A stretch of DNA of 64,000 bases, taken from contig CBDDEI010000002.1 of NCBI GenBank assembly GCA_965226775.1, positions 1,736,001 to 1,800,000 of the forward strand, written 5' to 3'. The first letter of the stretch is position 1, and the number at the start of each line of letters is the position of its first letter. Shown piece after piece: positions 59,110 through 64,000 of this stretch. The translations under genes and the position numbers were made by a program. The notes under the pieces are model-generated. The model ran no database searches. It was not told the DNA's origin and worked only from the letters and a program-made list of their open reading frames with translations. This DNA comes from CBDDEI01 sp965226775 (GTDB taxonomy: Bacteria > Chloroflexota > Dehalococcoidia > SHYD01).

Positions 59110-61571
59110 TAGCGCAAGGCTCCTACCGGCTCGCCGGCCTCTGCAAGCGGCGCAGAGAATTGTGTTGGATGCATGGGCAGCATCCCCTCTTGCCACGGAT
59201 CGACGTATGAATCCACAGACGCCGCCATAGCCTTGTCCAGGCGGTCGCAGATGCCCTCTGTGTCGTCAACCAAGACCTCTCGTAAATAGGCGATCCCCCG
59301 CCGCTCTACAAAGTCGTAGGTGCGTTCCAAGTACTTGGCCTGCTCCCGGTAGAACTGCATGAAGCGGCCAATGTACAGCAAGGTTTCTTCGTGGGAGTCC
59401 ACCACACACAGGACATCGCCCTTCCGCACCCGAGAGCCGGCTGCGCCGCCTATGTAGATCTCCCACTTGCCGCCTTCGATGGCGACTGCGCCCACGTCCT
59501 TAGTGGTGGACTCAGCGCAGTTGCGGGGACAGCCCGATACGGCGAGCTTCATTTTGTGCGGCGACTCTATGCCTTGAAACCGCTGCTCTATTGCGACGCC
59601 CAGGGTGGTGCTATCGCCAACGCCGTAACGACAGAACTCTGTCCCGATGCAGGTCTTGCAGGTACGGAAGGCTTTCGTGTAGGCATGCCCGGACGGCATC
59701 CCGAGATCGGCCCATACGTCGGGCAGCTGCTCCTTCGGGATGCCCAGCAGGTCTATCCGCTGCCCACCGGTAATCTTTACCATAGGAACGTTGTATTTCT
59801 CAGCAGTGTCTGCAATGCGGCGAAGCTCTTTGGCAGAGGTGACGCCGCCATAGATGCGGGGCACGACGCTAAAGGTGCCGTTGTTCTGGACATTGGCGTG
59901 CACACGGTCATTGATGAACCGGGCATCTCGCTCGTCCTCGTAGTCTTTCCCCCAGATAGTCCGCAAGAGCGAGGCCAGACCAGGCTTGCTCCCAGCGTCC
60001 TCTTTGCCATTGGCAAGCGCCGCAAAGACGGCCGATACGCTGTGCAAGCTCTGCGCCTCGATGGCCTCTATTAGCTCCGGCTTGGTAAGGGGAACGCCTG
60101 GGACGTAATAATGAACAGAGGGATCCTCCGTTAAACCGCCGGCGGAGGCTTGCTCTAGGATGGCCTGTACCAACGATTTGCAGGAGCCGCATCCGGTCCC
60201 GGCTCGCGTGCTATCGCACACTGCTTTCAAGGACGGCGCTCCGTTCTGTGCGGCTGCTACCAGTGTTCCTTTGCTCACTCCATTGCAGTTGCAGACTTGA
60301 GCGGAGTCCGGGAGGTCGGCCAGGGAAGCGTCATCTTGCGAGCCGCCCGACAGTGAGAAGAGGAGCTCCGCGCGGTTGGCGGGGAGGGTTGCGCCGCTCT
60401 CGAACAGGTGCGTCATAGCAGGGGCCATTGCCTCCCCAAGGTGAATAGCGCCCGCCAGCTGGTTATCCCTGATGATGAGCTTTTTGTAGACGTTCCTAGA
60501 GGGTTCCTTGTACGTCACTACCTCATCTGTGGGGATCTTGGCTTCCTTCTCCCCCATAACGCTCAGATCGATCCCCATCACCTTCAGCTTGGTTACCACT
60601 TTGGAGCCGGCGTAAACCAGCTCACAGTCTGCGCTGCACAGGCGTTCCGCCAGCACGCGTGCCTGATCCCAGCAGGGGCCTACCAGTCCGTACACTTGGC
60701 CCTGGTACTGCGCGCATTCGCCGATTGCGTAGATATCTGGGTCGTTACTGCATGCGAGCGTGTCTTGGATTACGATTCCTCGCTCCACATCCAGCCCTGC
60801 TTCACGGGCCAGTTGAACGTTGGCCCGTATGCCGGCGGAAATGACCAGCATGTCGCAGTCGAGGGTTGAGCCATCGGCAAACGCGATGCCTTCTATCCGC
60901 TCTTCTCCTAGAAGCCCGCTGGTTCGCTTATTCAGATAGAGTTGCACTCCAAGGGCTTCTATATCACGCTGCAGCATGGCTCCTGCGTCAGGGTCCAGCT
61001 GGGTCTCCATGAGGTGATCCATGAGGTGCACTACATGGACGTCCAACCCCATATTGAGCAGGCCTCGTGCAGCTTCCAACCCCAGCAGTCCACCGCCCAG
61101 CACCGCAGCCCGCCGCGTGTTTGCTGCGTAGCTCATGATCTTGTTGCAATCGTCAAGGGATCGAAAGACGAACACACCCTGCTTCCAGCCGCCGCCTGGG
61201 CTTTCCAGGCCGTCAAATGGCGGGACAAAGGGCACGCTCCCGGTAGCTATTACCAGCTTATCGTAGGGCTCTATAATGCCGTCCGCCCCATATACCGTTT
61301 TGGATTCCCGGTCTATCCGCTCCGCGCGCTTATTGAGATGCAGTTTGATGCCGTGCTTCTCATACCACTGCAAAGGAGTCATCAGAATGTCCTCAACCTC
61401 GTGCGTGCCAGAAAGCACCCCGGAGAGGAGGATGCGATTGTAGTTCCCGTACGGCTCATCGCCAAAGGCAGTGATATCGTAGGCGTCTGCGCCGCCGCGA
61501 GCGATAAGCTCCTCCAGGAAGCGCGCACCGGTCATTCCATTGCCCACTACTACCAAACGTTGCTTGAACAT
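59109..61571 (-). CDS. nirB: Nitrite reductase (NAD(P)H) large subunit NirB
   Basis: An 820-residue siroheme nitrite reductase. It has an N-terminal FAD domain (LVVVGNGMTGARFLEELIAR), the NAD-binding AAVLGGGLLGLEAARGLLNM, a BFD-like [2Fe-2S] domain (VCNCNGVSKGTLV, CGSCKSLV), two ferredoxin-like nitrite/sulfite reductase repeats and the [4Fe-4S]-siroheme ligands C-x5-C (CKTCIGTEFC region) and VSGCPRNCAE. It reduces nitrite to ammonium in the cytoplasm. GAGGAGC precedes the ATG. It follows the molybdoprotein gene by 23 bases and overlaps nirD by one base. Confidence 0.95.
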   Translation of the reverse strand: MFKQRLVVVGNGMTGARFLEELIARGGADAYDITAFGDEPYGNYNRILLSGVLSGTHEVEDILMTPLQWYEKHGIKLHLNKRAERIDRESKTVYGADGIIEPYDKLVIATGSVPFVPPFDGLESPGGGWKQGVFVFRSLDDCNKIMSYAANTRRAAVLGGGLLGLEAARGLLNMGLDVHVVHLMDHLMETQLDPDAGAMLQRDIEALGVQLYLNKRTSGLLGEERIEGIAFADGSTLDCDMLVISAGIRANVQLAREAGLDVERGIVIQDTLACSNDPDIYAIGECAQYQGQVYGLVGPCWDQARVLAERLCSADCELVYAGSKVVTKLKVMGIDLSVMGEKEAKIPTDEVVTYKEPSRNVYKKLIIRDNQLAGAIHLGEAMAPAMTHLFESGATLPANRAELLFSLSGGSQDDASLADLPDSAQVCNCNGVSKGTLVAAAQNGAPSLKAVCDSTRAGTGCGSCKSLVQAILEQASAGGLTEDPSVHYYVPGVPLTKPELIEAIEAQSLHSVSAVFAALANGKEDAGSKPGLASLLRTIWGKDYEDERDARFINDRVHANVQNNGTFSVVPRIYGGVTSAKELRRIADTAEKYNVPMVKITGGQRIDLLGIPKEQLPDVWADLGMPSGHAYTKAFRTCKTCIGTEFCRYGVGDSTTLGVAIEQRFQGIESPHKMKLAVSGCPRNCAESTTKDVGAVAIEGGKWEIYIGGAAGSRVRKGDVLCVVDSHEETLLYIGRFMQFYREQAKYLERTYDFVERRGIAYLREVLVDDTEGICDRLDKAMAASVDSYVDPWQEGMLPMHPTQFSAPLAEAGEPVGALR

Positions 61572-61594
61572 CTTCTTAGCTCCTCTGCCCGAAC

Positions 61595-62332
61595 TTAATC
61601 CGGATCGCCCGTCGGGCCTTCTGGGGGCACGATGTCAAAATGCTCTCGCCACGCCCGGCCCAAGCGGCCGGTTTTGCTTTGGCCCAGCAAACGCTTGATA
61701 CCTACCGGGTCGTGCCGGGTGGCCTGGATATTGGCAACCCATTTGACGCTCTTGTAGCCCTGTAGGAAGGGGACTACCAACCTGAGCGGTCCGCCATGCT
61801 CCGGGGGAAGGGGCTGGCCGTTAATCGCCGTGGCAAGCAGGGTTCGTGGATCCCGCGCCTCATTCCTTGAGAACCCCTCAAAATAGTGCTCGTCTCTTGA
61901 GTGAATGGAGAAGAAGCCATTTTCTGCGGTATCTAGTCCGACATGATCCAGGAAATCCACCAGACGGACGCCTTCCCAAGTAACCTCTTCTGACCAGTTG
62001 AAGATTTGACAGATAAGCGGAGCAGTGATCCGCGCCCGAGGCACGTCCTGCCACATGGGGTAGGTAATCATCATCGGCTGGCAATCAAGCCCGCAGGCCT
62101 TGATTTCAAAGGATTCTAGCGGGCTCTCCGCAGACGGTGGAACGGGAAAGAGGGCGATAACGGGAGCCAGCGGGGCAGCAAAATCTAGGCGGGCAAAATG
62201 GTTCGCAAACTTGGGGTAACGGACAGCTTCCCGTGCACGAGGAATGATACTCGTCTCAGCTTCCGGCGCAGCTACAGGGGCTGCTGCTGGCACGTTCTCT
62301 TCCGGCGGCGTTGCGATTCTGCGCTGAAACAC
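61595..62332 (-). CDS. Sulfite-oxidase-family molybdopterin protein in the nir operon
   Basis: A 245-residue protein with the oxidoreductase molybdopterin-binding fold of the sulfite oxidase/eukaryotic nitrate reductase family. The candidate Mo-ligand Cys is in APLICQIFNWSEEVTWEGVR, aligned with the HC..GWS...W.GV pattern. HSRDEHYFEGFSRNEARDP and GGPLRLVVPFLQGYKSVKWV are further family blocks. It has no signal peptide: the N-terminus is Ala/Pro/Glu-rich, so it is probably cytoplasmic. The GTG start has AGAGGTGA upstream. As the first gene before nirB-nirD-narK it may be the nitrate reductase of this pathway; that is inference. Confidence 0.8.
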   Translation of the reverse strand: MFQRRIATPPEENVPAAAPVAAPEAETSIIPRAREAVRYPKFANHFARLDFAAPLAPVIALFPVPPSAESPLESFEIKACGLDCQPMMITYPMWQDVPRARITAPLICQIFNWSEEVTWEGVRLVDFLDHVGLDTAENGFFSIHSRDEHYFEGFSRNEARDPRTLLATAINGQPLPPEHGGPLRLVVPFLQGYKSVKWVANIQATRHDPVGIKRLLGQSKTGRLGRAWREHFDIVPPEGPTGDPD

Positions 62333-62613
62333 GATTCACCTCTAGTGCTACCAAGTTGGTGGGTTGCTGCCTGTTACTCACAACCTACCTTCTCAAACTA
62401 AAGGAGACCCGTTTCGTGGGGATTACTGCGTCATTACGGCTGAGTAAACATTAAGTAAAGGCGCGGTTTCTAAGATGTGACGAATGACACACGCTACGCT
62501 ACGGGTTACGCCAGAGGCAACCGGCGAGAACTTGCCCGAGAGCAGCTTCTCTTAGCAACTAAAGGGTGCGCATAACTAACCCCCTTTAGCCCGATGGAGG
62601 CCCTACTACGTCG

Positions 62614-63096
62614 TTAGAATTTTCTAAAGGCTTTCCTGAGCTTCGTGTCTTCCCATCCTCCCTCATAGGCATGTCCCGTAAAGTGCCACGGGGCCCAATG
62701 GTAACGGCTAACAAGCCGGAAATCCCTAGAATCCTCTGGGAACAGCCACAGCCTCAGATCATTGTCGAAGCGCACTACCGCCATGAAGGACGGCCTGAAG
62801 AAGCGTGTCTTGTATACCGTCGCGCCGACACAGCTCTGGATGCGCTCACTAATCATCTCTTTTTCGTCCCGCGTTCCGACTAGCACCCTATCCCTAGTCT
62901 CCAATCGCCAAGGACATTCAATCATGAGACCTTTTTCGTGGTCCGATTCGATGTCTCCTTCAGGACTCATTTGGCGGCCAAATGAGAGGGATAGGTCGCT
63001 CCATATGTCGCCTTCGTAGCGCTCTGCTTTCCAACACTTTTCCCCTATTAACGTCCGTAATAGCCGGGATTGGGCGACAAATGCTTTGTAACTCAT
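62614..63096 (-). CDS. Unknown protein, candidate Rhs immunity protein (paralogue B)
   Basis: A 160-residue soluble protein of a family I do not recognise. It shares with the gene at 63291-63770 the core HEKGL-x2-ECPWRLETR, an I-x-ERI-x2-C segment and RPSFMAVVRFDNDLRLWLFP, and ends with W-E-D-x-KL. An N-terminal helix (YKAFVAQSRLLRTLIGEKC) precedes a mostly beta body. It begins three bases after the stop of an Rhs-core scrap. Small, tandem, diverged paralogues behind Rhs fragments are typical of immunity proteins of polymorphic toxins, so that role is suggested but unproven. Confidence 0.65.
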   Translation of the reverse strand: MSYKAFVAQSRLLRTLIGEKCWKAERYEGDIWSDLSLSFGRQMSPEGDIESDHEKGLMIECPWRLETRDRVLVGTRDEKEMISERIQSCVGATVYKTRFFRPSFMAVVRFDNDLRLWLFPEDSRDFRLVSRYHWAPWHFTGHAYEGGWEDTKLRKAFRKF

Positions 63097-63099
63097 CGT

Positions 63100-63240
63100 T
63101 TATGCATCCCGTTTCTCGTTTACTCGTGCGCAGGCGTTCCCCGTAAGTCCGAGTACTGGTACTCCGTGCTGCCTGCTACGCACTGCGCCAAAGGCATCGT
63201 AGCTCTTCGTGCCGGTGACCGTGCCTGAGCCATCCGTCAT
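63100..63240 (-). pseudogene. Rhs/YD-repeat core fragment
   Basis: A 46-codon frame reads MTDGSGTVTGTKSYDAFGAV followed by RS, the classic end-of-barrel Rhs sequence (TDGxGxVTxxxxYDAFG). A nearby frame continues STEYQYSDLRGTPAHE, also Rhs-like (STEYxYSG). Upstream of the ATG a stop precedes it, with GNT before that stop, as in Rhs GLGNT-x-LxTDG. Only this scrap survives, without a toxin domain. It shows that the locus derives from recombination at an Rhs gene. Confidence 0.7.
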
Positions 63241-63290
63241 TAGCTAAGTGTTGCCAGGCCAGTTGGTATACTACGGACTCGCTGCTTATA

Positions 63291-63770
63291 TCAAGGACGC
63301 TCCTTAGCTAACTTTACATCTTCCCATCCATCTCCATCTGATGTGTAAGCGTAACCAGTTAAGTACCAAGATATCGCTGGGTATCCTCTGTTAGGATCGT
63401 AATGCTTAAAACTGTCGGGGAACAGCCACAATCTGAGATCGTTTTCAAAAACGACCTGTACCATGAACGAGGGCCGGAATACGTGCGTCGTTCTTACGCG
63501 GAGTCCCTCACAGACTTTTATGCGTTCTTTGAGTATTTCTTTATCTCTATTTTTCGATCCAGCGATAACTTGCTCGCGGGTTTCCAGACGCCACGGACAC
63601 TCAGTAATTAGCCCCTTTTCATGTGCATTGTCATCTTTGGTTTTAGGGATTCTTAACGCTCCAAAGTAAAGCATTATCGAACGAGAGTACCCAAGAACAG
63701 CCTCAGAGCAAATCTCACCATGAAGCGTTTTCAACAGTCTTGCATGTGCACGAAAGGCTTTCACTGTCAT
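63291..63770 (-). CDS. Unknown protein, candidate Rhs immunity protein (paralogue A)
   Basis: A 159-residue paralogue of the gene at 62614-63096. ATG 63770 is preferred, with GGAG six bases upstream; TTG at 63782 is the longer choice. Shared blocks are AHARLLKTLHGEICSEA, NAHEKGLITECPWRLETREQ, ERIKVCEGL, RPSFMVQVVFENDLRLWLFP and GDGWEDVKL. The paralogue region after residue 30 differs, as expected for immunity proteins diverging with their toxins. It follows, after a 45-base gap, a protein C-terminus entering from the right edge that could be its toxin. Confidence 0.65.
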   Translation of the reverse strand: MTVKAFRAHARLLKTLHGEICSEAVLGYSRSIMLYFGALRIPKTKDDNAHEKGLITECPWRLETREQVIAGSKNRDKEILKERIKVCEGLRVRTTHVFRPSFMVQVVFENDLRLWLFPDSFKHYDPNRGYPAISWYLTGYAYTSDGDGWEDVKLAKERP

Positions 63771-63815
63771 TAATGTCTCCAAAATACGTCCAAAAGAAAC
63801 CTTAGCGATGGTGTC

Positions 63816-64000
63816 TCAACGAACGATTACCTGTGCGATCTCTTCCAGCCGCTCAGGAGTCAAGTCCTCACCAATCTTATCGTTTTCAACCGCCCTCCTA
63901 AAACGATCTTTCTGTATATCATTCATCCCATGCCTATTTGCTACGTCGTCGTACTCCTGTTCGTGGGGTTCTCTAGATTCCGTTACTGCCGTCGGCTGGC
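63816..64000 (-). CDS. C-terminal end of a protein entering from the right edge (candidate toxin tail)
   Basis: About 60 codons open to the right edge, ending at TGA 63816. The sequence is QPTAVTESREPHEQEYDDVA then NRHGMNDIQKDRFRRAVEND and LTPERLEEIAQVIVR. A final helix of the form LTxExLEEIA is common at the ends of Rhs/CDI toxin domains. Its position just upstream of the candidate immunity gene and the Rhs scrap supports this reading, but most of the protein is outside the window and the assignment is tentative. Confidence 0.5.
   Translation of the reverse strand, partial: QPTAVTESREPHEQEYDDVANRHGMNDIQKDRFRRAVENDKIGEDLTPERLEEIAQVIVR

Noticed and set aside
62559..62589. Hairpin CTAAAGGG / CCCTTTAG downstream of paralogue B
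   Set aside because: Only 8 bp with a 15-base loop and no T-tract; too weak to call a terminator.
1..64000. CRISPR arrays, rRNA genes, insertion-sequence transposases, prophage
   Set aside because: I looked for regularly spaced direct repeats, rRNA sequence, transposase motifs and phage structural genes and saw none.

Overview
The window is a GC-rich, gene-dense stretch of a bacterial chromosome. Its content (cyanobacterial/plastid-type pyruvate dehydrogenase E2, larBEC, a TIGR03960-type radical SAM protein, queuosine-phosphate salvage, tandem Rieske ferredoxins, extradiol-dioxygenase and FAH-type catabolic genes, two amino-acid ABC importers, proton-translocating transhydrogenase, nirBD) fits a heterotrophic member of the Chloroflexota, perhaps SAR202/Dehalococcoidia-like. 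That placement is an inference from gene content; no marker phylogeny was possible.

Layout. 1-3.3 kb: start of an Fpg-type glycosylase, then cell-surface polysaccharide genes (pyruvyltransferase-methyltransferase fusion, GT4 glycosyltransferase). 3.4-6.2 kb: larB-larE-larC for the nickel-pincer cofactor, then tRNA-Pro. 6.4-12.6 kb: a leftward operon pdhA-pdhB-pdhC-DUF4389-lpdA-lipB, facing an endonuclease III-like gene across a palindrome-rich divergent region. 13.6-16.4 kb: penicillin-acylase-family hydrolase and a coupled small gene. 16.6-22 kb: tRNA-Glu, then a probable ring-cleavage/FAH/cupin cluster and a frameshifted queuosine-salvage gene. 22-25 kb: DHA2 drug exporter and small toxin-antitoxin-like or broken genes. 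25-31 kb: radical SAM protein, YebC, three Rieske proteins. 31-39.5 kb: uvrB, two secreted paralogues, SDRs, tatC and a cupredoxin-like lipoprotein. 39.8-50.3 kb: tRNA-Phe, then livKHMGF and aapJQMP, two amino-acid importers transcribed away from each other. 50.4-53.2 kb: pntA/pntB.

53.6-58.2 kb is a small decayed defence island: a Type IIG-like restriction-modification gene with two frameshifts, a translationally coupled 92-residue gene, and a multiply broken ApeA-like gene retaining a HEPN motif (RNYVAH). 58.3-62.3 kb is a leftward nitrogen operon: a sulfite-oxidase-family molybdoprotein, nirB, nirD, and a nitrate transporter whose N-terminal half has been deleted into nirD. The molybdoprotein is the only molybdenum enzyme in the operon and has no export signal, so it is a candidate for an unconventional assimilatory nitrate reductase. 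62.6-64 kb looks like the tail of an Rhs polymorphic-toxin locus: two paralogous unknown proteins (candidate immunity proteins) separated by an Rhs-core scrap, and the C-terminus of a protein entering from the right edge.

Several genes (qng1, pntB, the R-M gene, the ApeA-like gene, small accessory genes) carry single-base frameshifts, while the large core genes are intact. Whether these are real mutations or assembly errors has to be settled from reads.
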